Assembly (NCBI GenBank): GCA_021325235.1
Contig: JAJPHN010000025.1
Coordinates: 1-64,000 of the forward strand
Reading direction: 5' to 3'
Origin: Terriglobia bacterium
Lineage (GTDB): Bacteria; Acidobacteriota; Terriglobia; Bryobacterales; Bryobacteraceae
DNA: 64,000 nucleotides
Below, in pieces: positions 8,464 to 17,827 of this stretch. The translations under genes and the position numbers were made by a program. The number at the start of each line of letters is the position of its first letter. Position 1 is the stretch's first letter. The notes under the pieces were generated by a model that saw nothing but the letters and a program-made list of their open reading frames with translations, had not been told where the DNA came from and did no database searches.

Positions 8464-9606
8464 ATGGCGCAAAGGCTCAAAACGGACTGGATTCTCTTTC
8501 TCACCGTGCTCGCGCTCGTGTGCTTTGGGCTGGTGATGGTGTACAGCGCGTCGTCATTTATCGCGGAGCTCAAGTATCACGTTTCGAGCACGCACTTCTT
8601 TGTGCGGCAGCTCGGCTGGGCGGTGGTTTCGTTTGGGCTGCTGCTCTACTGCATGCGGCGCGATTACCGCGAATGGAACGATCCGAAGATCGCGTTCGCG
8701 TGTCTGGGCGTGGTGATGCTGCTGCTGGTCGTCGTGTATGTGATGGACAGCCAAAGCCATCGATGGCTGAAAGCGGGGCCGTTTTCGATGCAACCTTCCG
8801 AGCTAGCGAAACCGGCGCTCGCGTTATTTCTCGCGTTCTTCTTGTGCCGCCGGATGGATGCGATCAACGAGCGGCACACGTTGGGACCCATCGCGGTAGC
8901 GGTTTCCGTCATGGGGCTAGCGGTCGCGATTGCGGATTTCGGAACGGCTGTTGTCCTGGTCGCGACCACGGTGGCGGTGATGTTTGTCGCGGGCATCGAG
9001 AAGAAGTATCTGGTCGCGTGCGGCGTGCTGGGCTTATTGTTGGGCGCGGCGTTCATCGCGATGAAGCCGTACCGGTTGATGCGTGCGATTGACTTCGTCG
9101 ATAAGGATCATAAGCTGCTGGCGAAGCTCGATCCGAAGGGGCGCATTCTGCAGTATGCGCACGAAACGGCTTCGACCAGCGATCCGGGATATCAGCAGCG
9201 GCAGTCGAAGATCGCGGTGGGCTCGGGCGGATTCACGGGCGTCGGGTTGATGGAGAGTAAACAGAAGCTGCTCTACTTGCCCGAAGCGCACACGGATTTT
9301 ATTTACGGCATTATCGGGGAAGAGACGGGCTTTCTCGGCGGTGCGCTGCTGATTGTGGCGTTCGGGGTGCTGCTCTGGCGCGGCATTCGCACGTTTGTGC
9401 GCGCGAACGATAGTTTCGGGCGGTACCTCGCGCTCAGCGTGACGGTGTGCGTGGTGCTGCAGGCGTTCTTAAATATGAGCGTAGTGCTCGGGATCGCGCC
9501 GAATAAGGGCATTCCGCTGCCGTTCATCAGTTCCGGCGGCAGTTCGCTGCTGAGCACGCTGTTGATGATGGGGATGCTGCTCAGTGTGAGCGAGCACGCG
9601 GGGTAG
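8464..9606 (+). CDS. ftsW: SEDS peptidoglycan glycosyltransferase FtsW
   Basis: Polytopic SEDS-family protein, 380 residues and about ten membrane helices, that polymerises lipid II at the septum together with FtsI. Family features seen are the N-terminal VMVYSAS, SHRWLKAGPFSMQPSELAK in the large loop, TDFIYGIIGEETG, and the C-terminal GIPLPFISSGGSS signature. It sits between murD and murG as in most dcw clusters. Its TAG stop is immediately followed by the murG ATG. Confidence 0.97.
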   Translation: MAQRLKTDWILFLTVLALVCFGLVMVYSASSFIAELKYHVSSTHFFVRQLGWAVVSFGLLLYCMRRDYREWNDPKIAFACLGVVMLLLVVVYVMDSQSHRWLKAGPFSMQPSELAKPALALFLAFFLCRRMDAINERHTLGPIAVAVSVMGLAVAIADFGTAVVLVATTVAVMFVAGIEKKYLVACGVLGLLLGAAFIAMKPYRLMRAIDFVDKDHKLLAKLDPKGRILQYAHETASTSDPGYQQRQSKIAVGSGGFTGVGLMESKQKLLYLPEAHTDFIYGIIGEETGFLGGALLIVAFGVLLWRGIRTFVRANDSFGRYLALSVTVCVVLQAFLNMSVVLGIAPNKGIPLPFISSGGSSLLSTLLMMGMLLSVSEHAG

Positions 9607-10686
9607 ATGCCGTTTCCGTTTGTACTCGTAGGCGGCGGCACGGGTGGACATATTTATCCGGTGCTGGCTGTCGGCAATGCGTTACGCGAGCGCGGACACA
9701 AACTGCTCTTCATCGGGACGCCGCAGGGTATGGAGGCGCGCATTATTCCCGAACACGGCTTCGAAATGGCGTTTGTGAAGAGCGGCGGGCTGAATCGCGT
9801 CGGCTTGCAACAGCGTGTGCGAACGGCAGCGGTGCTGCCGATGGCAGTGCTGGCGTCCGCGAAGATTCTGCGTACGTTTCAGCCGCGCGCCGTGTTCAGC
9901 ATGGGCGGGTATGTGGCGGGTCCGGTGACACTGGCAGCGCTGCTCGAGCGTATTCCGCTAATCGTGATGGAGCCGAATGCGGTGCCGGGGGCGGCGAATC
10001 GCTGGGTGGGGCGCGGCGTGTATCGGGCACTGGTCGGATTTGAGGAGACGGCGCGTTTTTTTCCGCAGGGCCGGGCGGAGGTGATCGGGCTGCCTGTCCG
10101 TGCGGAGTTTTTTCGTGTGCAGCGGAAGGCGGCCAGCGTGTTTACGGTGCTGATTACGGGCGGAAGCCGGGGAGCGCGGACGCTGAATCGCGCAGCACGC
10201 GAAAGCTGGGGAATGTTTCGGGAGGCGAAATCGCCGATACGGATCGTGCACCAGACCGGCACCGCCGAACACGCGGCGCTGGCGAGCGAATTTGCGCAAA
10301 CGGGCTTGCAGGGCGAAGTGGTGCCGTTCTTAAACGACATGCCGAAGGCTTTCGCGGAGGCCGATCTGGTGATTGCGCGCGCCGGAGCGAGTACGATCGG
10401 CGAACTGGCAGCGGCAGGCATGCCTTCCGTACTGGTGCCGTTTCCATTTGCGGCGGATGATCATCAGCGGAAAAATGCGGAAGCCGTGGCGAATGCGGGC
10501 GGGGCGCGGATGGTGCTTGACCAGGAGTTTGCAGGCCGGGAGTTGTTCGAGCAGGTGGAAGACTTGCGCGCGCGGCCAGCGGCATTAGAAGAAATGCGGG
10601 AGCGGGTGCGCCGGTTCGCTCGGCCCGGAGCCGCCGAACGCGCAGCCCAGGTACTAGAAGAAGCAGCGGAGCGAAAACGATCTTGA
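9607..10686 (+). CDS. murG: Lipid II synthase, undecaprenyl-PP-MurNAc-pentapeptide GlcNAc transferase MurG
   Basis: Peripheral membrane GT-B glycosyltransferase (GT28) that adds GlcNAc to lipid I on the inner leaflet. It has 359 residues. The N-terminal glycine loop GGGTGGHIYP and the C-terminal donor-binding GASTIGELAAAGMPS with PFPFAADDHQ are the standard MurG motifs. It starts directly after the ftsW stop without a gap. A 36-base gap to murC is one of the larger spaces in this cluster. Confidence 0.97.
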   Translation: MPFPFVLVGGGTGGHIYPVLAVGNALRERGHKLLFIGTPQGMEARIIPEHGFEMAFVKSGGLNRVGLQQRVRTAAVLPMAVLASAKILRTFQPRAVFSMGGYVAGPVTLAALLERIPLIVMEPNAVPGAANRWVGRGVYRALVGFEETARFFPQGRAEVIGLPVRAEFFRVQRKAASVFTVLITGGSRGARTLNRAARESWGMFREAKSPIRIVHQTGTAEHAALASEFAQTGLQGEVVPFLNDMPKAFAEADLVIARAGASTIGELAAAGMPSVLVPFPFAADDHQRKNAEAVANAGGARMVLDQEFAGRELFEQVEDLRARPAALEEMRERVRRFARPGAAERAAQVLEEAAERKRS

Positions 10687-10722
10687 CAGGCGCCAAGAAA
10701 GCCGAAACAATACGGGAGATAA

Positions 10723-12105
10723 ATGTTTTTTAAGCCCCAACACGTGCATTTCGTGGGAATCGGGGGCATCGGGATGAGCGGCATCGCGGAAGTGCTGCTC
10801 ACCCTGGGGTACCAGGTTTCCGGCTCCGACCTTCGTCAAAGCGCAACAACCGAGCGGCTCGCGAAGCTCGGCGCGAAGATTTTCATCGGCCATGCGGCGG
10901 CGAACGTGGCGGGCGCGAAGGCGGTCGTTGTTACGTCCGCGCTGAGCGCTTCGAATCCGGAAGTGGAAGAGGCGCGGCGCCTGCAGGTGCCGGTGATCCC
11001 GCGCGGCGAGCTGCTGGCCGAATTGATGCGATTGAAATACGGCATCGCGATCGCGGGCAGCCACGGCAAGACCACCACGACCTCGATGGTCGCGAGCATT
11101 CTAAATACCGCGGGCATGGACCCGACCGTAGTCGTGGGCGGGAAAGTGGCAGCCATGCAGGGCTCGAATGCGCGCGTGGGCAAGAGCTCGCTGCTGGTGG
11201 TCGAGTCGGATGAGAGCGACGGGTCGTTTCTGAAGCTCGCCCCGATTCTGGCGGTGGTGACCAATATAGATCGCGAGCATCTGGATCACTACGCCTCGCT
11301 CGACGAGATCGAAAACGCGTTTACCGAATTTGTGAATCGCGTGCCGTTTTATGGTGCGGCGGTGCTGTGCATGGAAGACGCGAATGTGCAGCGCATCTTC
11401 CCGAACGTGCGGCGGCGGACGATTACGTACGGGCGTTCGGCGCAGGTCGATCTGGAAATACAAGACGTGGACCTGGGCGGCGCGGGCAGCGAGTTTACGG
11501 TGCGGCGGCGCGGGGCGGAACTCGCGCGCTTTCATCTGAACGTGCCGGGCGTGCACAACGTGCTGAACGCGACTGCGGCTATCGGTGTCGCTCTCGAACT
11601 GGATATCGTGGCCTCGGCGATCAAGGAGGGATTGGAGGCATTCACGGGAGTCGACCGGCGATTCTCCGTTCGCGGGCGGGAACGCGGGATCACGGTGGTT
11701 GACGATTACGGGCATCATCCGACCGAGATCAAAGCCACGCTCGCGGCGGCGCGGCTGATGGATTTCTCGCGCATTCTGGTTCTATTTCAGCCGCACCGCT
11801 ACACGCGCACGCAGCATCTGCTCGATGAATTCGGCACCGCGTTTCATCAGGCCGACGAAGTCTATCTGCTCGACATTTACGCGGCTTCGGAAAAGCCGAT
11901 TGAGGGCATCGACACGCAGGCGCTGCTCGAAAGAGTGCGCGCCCATGGCCACCGGTCCGCGCATTACGCCGCAAGCATCGAAGACGGGATTGCGCAGTTA
12001 ATCAAATCTGCGCGGCCGCGCGATGTGATCATCACGCTCGGCGCCGGCAACGTGTCCCAGGCTTCCGAAGCAATCGTGGAAAAGCTGCGGGAGGCTGCTG
12101 CCTGA
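10723..12105 (+). CDS. murC: UDP-N-acetylmuramate:L-alanine ligase MurC
   Basis: First Mur ligase, adding L-Ala to UDP-MurNAc. It has 460 residues. HFVGIGGIGMSGIAEVL is the N-terminal UDP-binding segment, GSHGKTTTT (112-120) the ATP loop, and DYGHHPTEI the C-terminal signature. A purine-rich GGGAGAT stands just before the ATG. The stop overlaps the ftsQ start by one base. No murB or ddl separates murC from ftsQ. Confidence 0.97.
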   Translation: MFFKPQHVHFVGIGGIGMSGIAEVLLTLGYQVSGSDLRQSATTERLAKLGAKIFIGHAAANVAGAKAVVVTSALSASNPEVEEARRLQVPVIPRGELLAELMRLKYGIAIAGSHGKTTTTSMVASILNTAGMDPTVVVGGKVAAMQGSNARVGKSSLLVVESDESDGSFLKLAPILAVVTNIDREHLDHYASLDEIENAFTEFVNRVPFYGAAVLCMEDANVQRIFPNVRRRTITYGRSAQVDLEIQDVDLGGAGSEFTVRRRGAELARFHLNVPGVHNVLNATAAIGVALELDIVASAIKEGLEAFTGVDRRFSVRGRERGITVVDDYGHHPTEIKATLAAARLMDFSRILVLFQPHRYTRTQHLLDEFGTAFHQADEVYLLDIYAASEKPIEGIDTQALLERVRAHGHRSAHYAASIEDGIAQLIKSARPRDVIITLGAGNVSQASEAIVEKLREAAA

Positions 12106-12941
12106 TGCCGCGCCGCGCTGCTGCACAGGTTGAAGAACCGCCGGAGCGCATTCGGTGGGTGCGCTTCACCATCTGGCTCGTAGCCGGCATTCTGCTCATG
12201 GTTACGACGCTCTTCGCCTGGCAGAGCACGGAGCAGTTTCTTATTAAAGACGCGCGTTTTCGTCTGGCCGAATCGGAGGATTACCGCGGCCGCAGTCCCA
12301 ATCTCGTCGTGGAGGGCATTCACTATGCGTCGACTTCCCAGATCCGTCACGTCTTCGCCGAGGACTTTGGCAAGAGCCTGTACCTGGTTCCGATTCAGAA
12401 GCGGCGCCAGGAACTTCTGGCCATCGACTGGGTGGAGAACGCAACGGTCTCGAAGGTTTGGCCGAACACGCTGAGAGTGAAAGTGGACGAACGCACTCCG
12501 ATTGCGTTTGTGCGATTAAGTGCTCCGCGGCGCGAAGGATTGACACGGCTGGCGCTGATCGATATGGATGGCTACATTCTGCGCCCGCGCATTGCGGCTC
12601 AGTTTACGCTTCCGGTAATAGCGGGCATTCGCGAGAACGAGAACATCATGGACCGGCGCGCGCGCGTGCATCGCGTCATGGGGATGTTGCGCGAGATCGG
12701 TTCGCTGGCGAATCAGATTTCGGAAGTCAACGTAGCCGATCCGAACAATTTGATCGTGGCGGAGCATATCGATGGCCGCGTGCTGAATCTGATGCTCGGC
12801 GATGACAACTACACCGAGCGGCTGCAGAGTTTTGTGAGCAATTATCCGGAGATTAAGGCGAAGCGTCCGGATGCGCGGACGCTTGACCTGCGCGTCGATG
12901 GAGTGATTACGGCGGTGGGGAGCGATACAGGTGGCGAGTAA
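12105..12941 (+). CDS. ftsQ: Cell-division protein FtsQ (POTRA/FtsQ domain)
   Basis: Bitopic divisome protein, 278 residues. A short cytoplasmic N-terminus and one membrane helix (about 24-42, FTIWLVAGILLMVTTLF) precede a POTRA domain beginning near residue 65 (LVVEGIHYASTSQIRHVF). The FtsQ beta domain follows (WVENATVSKVWPNTLRVKV). FtsQ links the early Z-ring to FtsLB and FtsWI. Its 3' end overlaps ftsA by 11 bases. Confidence 0.92.
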   Translation: MPRRAAAQVEEPPERIRWVRFTIWLVAGILLMVTTLFAWQSTEQFLIKDARFRLAESEDYRGRSPNLVVEGIHYASTSQIRHVFAEDFGKSLYLVPIQKRRQELLAIDWVENATVSKVWPNTLRVKVDERTPIAFVRLSAPRREGLTRLALIDMDGYILRPRIAAQFTLPVIAGIRENENIMDRRARVHRVMGMLREIGSLANQISEVNVADPNNLIVAEHIDGRVLNLMLGDDNYTERLQSFVSNYPEIKAKRPDARTLDLRVDGVITAVGSDTGGE

Positions 12942-14130
12942 GACGAAACAACTGGCGGTCGGGTTGGACCTGGGCGCGACGGCGACGCGCGTAGTGATCT
13001 GCGCGCTCGAAGAGCAGGGCGTCAAGTTCCTAGGACACGGCGAAGCGCCGGTGCAGGCCTGGAGCAAGGGCAGGCTGACGGATCAGGAAGCGCTTTCGCA
13101 CAGCATTCAGTTTGCGCTGCATGAAGCGGAGCGGCGCGCGCAGGCATCGCCCGAATCGGCGGTGATCGGCGTGGGCGGCGGCGCGGCGGGTGTGAATAGC
13201 CGTGGGCTTTATGAGTTTGGACGGAAGCGCGAGATCGAAGCGGACGATCTGCGCTACTCCGTCGAGCTCGCTTCGCGTGTGCGGCTGGAAGAAGACCGGC
13301 AGATTCTACAAATTTGCCCGCAGGATTTTACGATCGACGGGCGCGCCGGATATCGCAATCCGAAAGGCATTGCCTGCGCACGGCTCGAAGCGAATGTGCA
13401 TGTGATCACGGCCTCGCAGAACGAGCATGATGGCTTGATCTCGGCGGTGCACAAGGCGCATCTGGCGGTCGAAGAATCGATCTTTGAAGGCGTGGCGGCG
13501 GCGTATGCGGCGATTCTGCCGGAAGACCGTGCGCGCGGTGTGGCGTTGATCGATATCGGCGCGCAGTCGACGCTGCTGGCGGTGTACGACGGCGATGCGT
13601 TGCTGCTCGCGACTTCGATCCCCATCGGAGCGGATCATTTCACGCGCGATATTTCCTGGCTGCTGAAAGTGAATTATGAAGATGCGGAGCTGCTGAAGCG
13701 TGAGTATGGTCATGCGGTGGTCGGGCTGGAGCTGGACCATAGCCTGATCGAAATTCCGACGCCTGAAGGCCGCGGCACCCGCGAAGCGACGCGGCGGCAG
13801 CTGAACGAAATTATCGAAGCGCGCGCAGAAGATATTCTGGAGCGCATTTTCCAGGAAATTTTGAACGTCGGCATGGAGCAGTCGCTGCTCGAAGGCGCGA
13901 TTCTCACGGGCGGCGGTTCGCTGCTCTCGGGCATGTGCGACATCACGGAACGCATTTTGAATTGCCAGGCGCGCAATGGCCTCGCGACCGGCATCGAAAA
14001 CTGGCCCGCGGAGCTGGACAACCCCATCTGGACCACGGCGGCCGGGCTTGCGATGTACTCGGGGCGGCTCAAATTGAAGCGCGATTGGAAACGGGCGTCG
14101 GCCGGTTTAGCCGGTTTGGTGGTCAGGTAA
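12931..14130 (+). CDS. ftsA: Z-ring membrane anchor FtsA
   Basis: Actin-fold ATPase tethering FtsZ to the membrane, 399 residues. An actin-type phosphate-1 loop is at the N-terminus (VGLDLGATATRVVI). IDIGAQSTLLAVYDG is phosphate 2, and GAILTGGGSLLSGM the adenosine motif. The C-terminal tail RDWKRASAGLAGLVVR is basic and hydrophobic, consistent with the membrane-targeting helix. The start is GTG 12931, inside the end of ftsQ, which suggests coupled translation. Confidence 0.95.
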   Translation: MASKTKQLAVGLDLGATATRVVICALEEQGVKFLGHGEAPVQAWSKGRLTDQEALSHSIQFALHEAERRAQASPESAVIGVGGGAAGVNSRGLYEFGRKREIEADDLRYSVELASRVRLEEDRQILQICPQDFTIDGRAGYRNPKGIACARLEANVHVITASQNEHDGLISAVHKAHLAVEESIFEGVAAAYAAILPEDRARGVALIDIGAQSTLLAVYDGDALLLATSIPIGADHFTRDISWLLKVNYEDAELLKREYGHAVVGLELDHSLIEIPTPEGRGTREATRRQLNEIIEARAEDILERIFQEILNVGMEQSLLEGAILTGGGSLLSGMCDITERILNCQARNGLATGIENWPAELDNPIWTTAAGLAMYSGRLKLKRDWKRASAGLAGLVVR

Positions 14131-14182
14131 GTGTGGGCGGGCCGCGCGCCTTCCACAGCGGCAATGAGCGAAAGGAACACAA

Positions 14183-15373
14183 ATGGCGGACGATCTGAAG
14201 TTTCTGATCGAAGACGAGGTCCAGCTTGGGACCCGAATCAAAGTAGTCGGCGTGGGCGGCGGCGGCTCGAACGCGGTGGCGCGGATGCTGCACGAAGGCG
14301 TGCACGGCGTCGATTTCTACGTTCTGAACACGGATAAGCAGGCGCTGGCAGCCTCGCCGGTGGCCAATAAGATACCCATTGGGAAAAAACTGACCAGTGG
14401 TCTAGGGGCGGGTGCTGACCCTTCCGTAGGACGCCAGGCTGCTCTGGAAGACACCGAACAGATTATAGAAATCCTGGAAGGTGCCGATATGGTATTTGTC
14501 ACTGCGGGGCTTGGAGGGGGCACCGGAACCGGTGCCGCCCCCGTTGTGGCATCTTTGGCGAAAGAGTTGAACGCGCTCACGGTGGCGGTGGTCACCAAGC
14601 CGTTCGCGTTTGAAGGACCGCGGCGAATGAAGCAGGCCGAGCGGGGTCTGGCGGAACTCGCGGCAAGCTGCGATACCGTGATCAGCATCCCGAACGAGAA
14701 GCTGCTCGGGCTGGCACCCAAAGGCACGACGCTGATCGATTCCTTCCGCATGGCGGATGACGTGCTGCGTCAGGCAGTGCAGGGTATTTCGGACATCATT
14801 ACGACCCCCGGTCTGATCAACCGCGATTTCTCGGACATTCGCACCAATATGGTCGGCATGGGCTACGCCATGATGGGCACGGCCGTTGCCTCCGGTGAAA
14901 AGGCGCCGATCGAGGCAGCACAAAAGGCGATCAACAGCCCGCTGATGGAAGAAGGCGGCGTGCTCGGCGCGCGCGGCCTGCTCATCAACATCACGGCCTC
15001 GAACCAGCTGGGTATTCACGATGTGAACGAAGCCTGCAACCTGATCCGCAAGGCGACGCAGAACGAAGACGTCCAGATCAACTTCGGCCTGGTCATCGAC
15101 GAGAAGATGGAAGATCGCGTGAAGATCACCGTGATTGCGACCGGGTTCCAGCGCGATTCCCTGCCCGAGATCGACCGCCGCAGCCCGCATTTCCCGTTTA
15201 CACCGGCGAATGCGCCGGATCTGCACAACGGGCATACGCAGGTGCCGGTGGTGGAGCATGAATCGGAGCCCGGAATCGCCGTTTCGGAGGCCGAGCCGCA
15301 GGAAGAAGTTCCGCCGCCGGACGATTACGATGTGCCGGCGATCATGCGCAAACAACGCCGGATGGTGCAGTAA
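14183..15373 (+). CDS. ftsZ: Tubulin-like division GTPase FtsZ
   Basis: Self-assembling GTPase that forms the Z-ring, 396 residues. The tubulin signature GGGTGTG lies at 111-117. NTDKQAL and the T7 loop (GLINRDFSDIRT) complete the GTPase. A low-complexity acidic linker leads to the C-terminal peptide YDVPAIMRKQ, the docking site for FtsA and other partners. A Shine-Dalgarno-like GAAAGGAAC precedes the ATG. It is the last gene of the cluster; a hairpin terminator follows 14 bases after the stop. Confidence 0.99.
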   Translation: MADDLKFLIEDEVQLGTRIKVVGVGGGGSNAVARMLHEGVHGVDFYVLNTDKQALAASPVANKIPIGKKLTSGLGAGADPSVGRQAALEDTEQIIEILEGADMVFVTAGLGGGTGTGAAPVVASLAKELNALTVAVVTKPFAFEGPRRMKQAERGLAELAASCDTVISIPNEKLLGLAPKGTTLIDSFRMADDVLRQAVQGISDIITTPGLINRDFSDIRTNMVGMGYAMMGTAVASGEKAPIEAAQKAINSPLMEEGGVLGARGLLINITASNQLGIHDVNEACNLIRKATQNEDVQINFGLVIDEKMEDRVKITVIATGFQRDSLPEIDRRSPHFPFTPANAPDLHNGHTQVPVVEHESEPGIAVSEAEPQEEVPPPDDYDVPAIMRKQRRMVQ

Positions 15374-15386
15374 ACGTTAGTGAATC

Positions 15387-15420
15387 GGAGGCTGGCGATT
15401 ACCGTCAGCCTCCATTTCGT
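15387..15420 (+). terminator. Rho-independent terminator after ftsZ
   Basis: GGAGGCTG (15387-15394) pairs perfectly with CAGCCTCC (15406-15413) across an 11-base loop, followed by ATTTCGTT. It lies 13 bases after the ftsZ stop and before the convergent enolase-family gene, so it probably ends the dcw transcript. Confidence 0.75.
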
Positions 15421-15452
15421 TGCAGATCCTGCCTTCCTCGCCTCCCAATAGC

Positions 15453-16553
15453 TCAGGCCACGCGGTATTTCTGCATGTCGGCGTGCTTAAAGATCAGACC
15501 GAAGCCGGGCGCGGACAGGTTCGGGTGGAGATAGCCCTGCTTCGCTCGAATCGCGCCTTCGAAGGCCATTTGCTCGATGCGGGCGTGGTCGAAGAAGTAC
15601 TCGACGTTGATGGCGCGGCGGGCGGCCGAGCAGGCGTGTGTGTGGATCGAAGGCGCGGTATGGGCTGAGAGGGGCAGGCAGTGCGCATCACACAGCGCGT
15701 CCACTGCGAGGAAGCCCGTGATGCCGGCGCAGCGGGTGGAGTCGGCTTGCTGGACATCAACCGCTCCGGCCTCGAGCATGCGGCGGAAATAGACCACATC
15801 GTAGCCGTATTCGCCGGCGGCGATATTCATGCCGGCCGGAGCGCGATCGCGCATCATTCGTAGGCCATCGAGATCATCCGACGACACTGGCTCTTCGAAC
15901 CAGGTGACGTTCCATTCGCCGGCAAAACGTTCAGCCTGCGCCAGAGCCTGCTTACGGGTGTAGGCGCCGTTCGCATCTACAAATAGCGCAACTTTGTCGC
16001 CGATAGCCTGACGCGCAACGCGGACGCGATGGAGGTCGGCCTGAGCGTCACGGCCAATTTTCATTTTCACGGCGCGGAAGCCCTCTTCGGCCCAGCCGCC
16101 GAGCTGAGCCCGGAGCTGGTCGTCGCTGTACGAAGTAAAGCCGCCGCTCCCATAGGCGAGGATTTCAGTACGGGCCAGCCCGAGAAGCGCAGCAACGGAG
16201 GTCTTGAGCAGCTTCGCTTTGAGGTCCCAGAGGGCGTTGTCGACGGCGGCAATGGCCATCGAGGCGATGCCGGGACGCCCGAGATTGCGGATAGCGCTGG
16301 TCAGTGTGATCCAGGCCTGGGCGTTTGCCAGCGCGTTGGTGTTCTTAACCTTGTCGGCGAGCAGATGCGAGATGAGATGAGCCGTCGCAGTATCGGCGTA
16401 GCTGTAGCCGACTCCGATTTCATTGGCCGCGCTGATTTCGACCAGGACCAGGGTGGTCTTGTCCCAGACAAAGGTGCCGTCCGACTCGGGTGTTTCGGTC
16501 GGAACCGTGTAGGCCGAAACTTCTATGCGATCGATTGTAGGAAGAGAGGTCAT
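15453..16553 (-). CDS. Enolase-superfamily (mandelate racemase/muconate lactonizing type) enzyme
   Basis: A 366-residue enzyme of the enolase superfamily, which abstracts a proton alpha to a carboxylate with Mg2+ help. Visible are the catalytic Lys motif AVKMKIG, metal ligands in VDANGAY, the WFEEPVSSDD and AAGEYGYD acidic positions, and DVQQADSTRCAGITG with a late His (PLSAHTAPS). The geometry fits the MR/MLE subgroup. The substrate, perhaps a sugar acid, cannot be told. It overlaps the upstream LolA-like gene by ATGA, so the two form a bicistron on the minus strand. Confidence 0.85.
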   Translation of the reverse strand: MTSLPTIDRIEVSAYTVPTETPESDGTFVWDKTTLVLVEISAANEIGVGYSYADTATAHLISHLLADKVKNTNALANAQAWITLTSAIRNLGRPGIASMAIAAVDNALWDLKAKLLKTSVAALLGLARTEILAYGSGGFTSYSDDQLRAQLGGWAEEGFRAVKMKIGRDAQADLHRVRVARQAIGDKVALFVDANGAYTRKQALAQAERFAGEWNVTWFEEPVSSDDLDGLRMMRDRAPAGMNIAAGEYGYDVVYFRRMLEAGAVDVQQADSTRCAGITGFLAVDALCDAHCLPLSAHTAPSIHTHACSAARRAINVEYFFDHARIEQMAFEGAIRAKQGYLHPNLSAPGFGLIFKHADMQKYRVA

Positions 16554-17341
16554 TGGGCGGGGTTGGCGGCGCGCTGGTAGTCGAAATAGGTGCTGTCTTC
16601 GGCCGAGCCATGGTTGATCACGCCCAGGATTCGCGCCTTGGATCGCATGGAGAAGTGGGATATTTGCCAGCTGTTGCCTTCAACGGGCGACATCTCCATT
16701 TCAAACTGGGTGCCGGGCTCGACGCGAGCGAGAAAACCCTCAATCGAGACCGGGCGGATCACCTGCGCCGTGACTTTCACCCACTGATACGTTTTCTGAT
16801 CGATCCAGAGCTGGCCCTGCATACCGGGAAGCACCTGTGTTTCGAGATTGGGGGGCTGGTAGCCGGGCCGAGGTTTGGCTTTAAGCACCCAGACATTGAA
16901 CCCGCGCACTTTGCGCTGCGAGAGATAGGTGAAGTTGAATGCCTTCGTGAGCTGCTCCATCATGGCGTGGTCGCGCTTGCGGTCCTTTTCGTATTTGGCA
17001 ATGCGCTGCCGCCGATCCGAAGCGGATTCGGCGCGCCGGCGCTCGGTTTCCTGTTTCTGTTTCTGCTCTTCCTGCTCCTGTTGGGACTTCGAAAGCGGTT
17101 TGCCGTTGATTGCGATGAGCCGGTTGTAAGGCGTGCCCTCGATCATGGTGACCTGGTAAGTTTTCGAACCCTTCCCCTGGCGATCGGTCTCTTTGAAATT
17201 GAACTGCGGAGCGGCGTCGAAGTCTGCCTGATTGGCGGTGACCGACTTCTGTATGATTTGGCTTACGTCCGGCTTCTGGCCGGCCGCGAGAAAGGGAAGG
17301 GCGAGCGAGGTCAGGAAGGCGGAACGTAACGGAAGGAACAC
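16550..17341 (-). CDS. Exported LolA-like / outer-membrane lipoprotein-sorting-fold protein
   Basis: A 263-residue protein with an N-terminal signal peptide (LRSAFLTSLALPFLAAG). The middle carries a charged Gln/Glu/Lys/Arg-rich helix (about 85-125), and the C-terminal half has beta-strand patterns such as GQLWIDQKTYQWVKVTAQV and FEMEMSPVEGNSWQ. These resemble LolA/LolB-like or outer-membrane lipoprotein-sorting folds common in acidobacterial genomes. The start is GTG at 17341. It is translationally coupled to the enolase-family enzyme, but a functional link is unclear. Confidence 0.5.
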   Translation of the reverse strand: MFLPLRSAFLTSLALPFLAAGQKPDVSQIIQKSVTANQADFDAAPQFNFKETDRQGKGSKTYQVTMIEGTPYNRLIAINGKPLSKSQQEQEEQKQKQETERRRAESASDRRQRIAKYEKDRKRDHAMMEQLTKAFNFTYLSQRKVRGFNVWVLKAKPRPGYQPPNLETQVLPGMQGQLWIDQKTYQWVKVTAQVIRPVSIEGFLARVEPGTQFEMEMSPVEGNSWQISHFSMRSKARILGVINHGSAEDSTYFDYQRAANPAQ

Positions 17342-17570
17342 GACGCAGGTCCTGTTTTCCTTTTATCACCCGGCGATCGAGACGTTCCGGGAGGCGACAG
17401 GCGCGTGCCCTATGCCGTACTGCTATCCCTGGGCCTAACCCTCGCAGCTGCAATGGTTTTGCCGATACGATAACTGAGCGGAAGGGCGAGGAGGAAAGGC
17501 CAAAACGGAGAGAGTTCGCAGCGGATGCGGGAGATTGTAGGAGCCCCGGAAAAAACCTCCGGGACGCATG

Positions 17571-17599
17571 TTTCGCAAACGCGTCAAATTGGATATAAT
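17571..17599 (+). promoter_or_regulatory. Putative sigma-70 promoter for the sigma-factor leader
   Basis: TATAAT at 17594-17599 is a perfect -10 box. The -35 match is partial: TTTCGC or TTCGCA at 17571-17577, with 16-17 bp spacing. Transcription would start near 17605, at the 5' side of the structured RNA described next. The stretch 17342-17570 before it shows only a short CCCGG/CCGGG hairpin (about 17556-17574) and no gene. Confidence 0.55.
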
Positions 17600-17601
17600 C
17601 G

Positions 17602-17810
17602 TTGACTCGGGGTACCAGATATACCGAAACGGCAACCCGGAGGGCCTCTCAGGCATCCAAGTTATTGAGAAACCCCTCTCGATGGCCTGTAATGGCCGCC
17701 CCTACTGCACTTTTACCGAAGCTCCGGCGCAGAACCTACCCGAGACCCGTGAGCGGGTGATGGCGCACGGTGAAGTAACGACGGTTCGAGGGTAGCACAA
17801 GCCGGGTTAA
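17602..17810 (+). ncRNA. Structured RNA or 5' leader upstream of the sigma-factor gene
   Basis: About 209 nt with strong nested pairing. The ends close as a 9-bp helix: UUGACUCGG (17602-17610) with CCGGGUUAA (17802-17810). Inside are CAGGCAUC (17650-17657) with GAUGGCCUG (17681-17689, one bulge), GAGA/UCUC (17667-17670/17677-17680), CUACCC/GGGUAG (17736-17741/17790-17795) and the hairpin ACCCG-UGAG-CGGGU (17745-17758). A TATAAT box lies just upstream, and the sigma-factor ATG is 17 nt downstream with no U-tract between. It could be a regulatory leader or a 6S-like RNA; none of the riboswitch consensus motifs I know was recognised. A 75-codon frame also crosses it but resembles nothing known. 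Confidence 0.45.
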
Positions 17811-17827
17811 GAGTAACAGAAATATAC

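Noticed and set aside
17568-17795. 75-codon plus-strand frame over the leader RNA
   Set aside because: No ribosome-binding site and no family match; the nested helices explain the region better. Kept as an alternative.
17784-17795. T-loop-like GGTTCGAGGGT suggesting tRNA or tmRNA
   Set aside because: No acceptor stem, D-arm, anticodon arm or ANDYALAA-type tag can be built around it.
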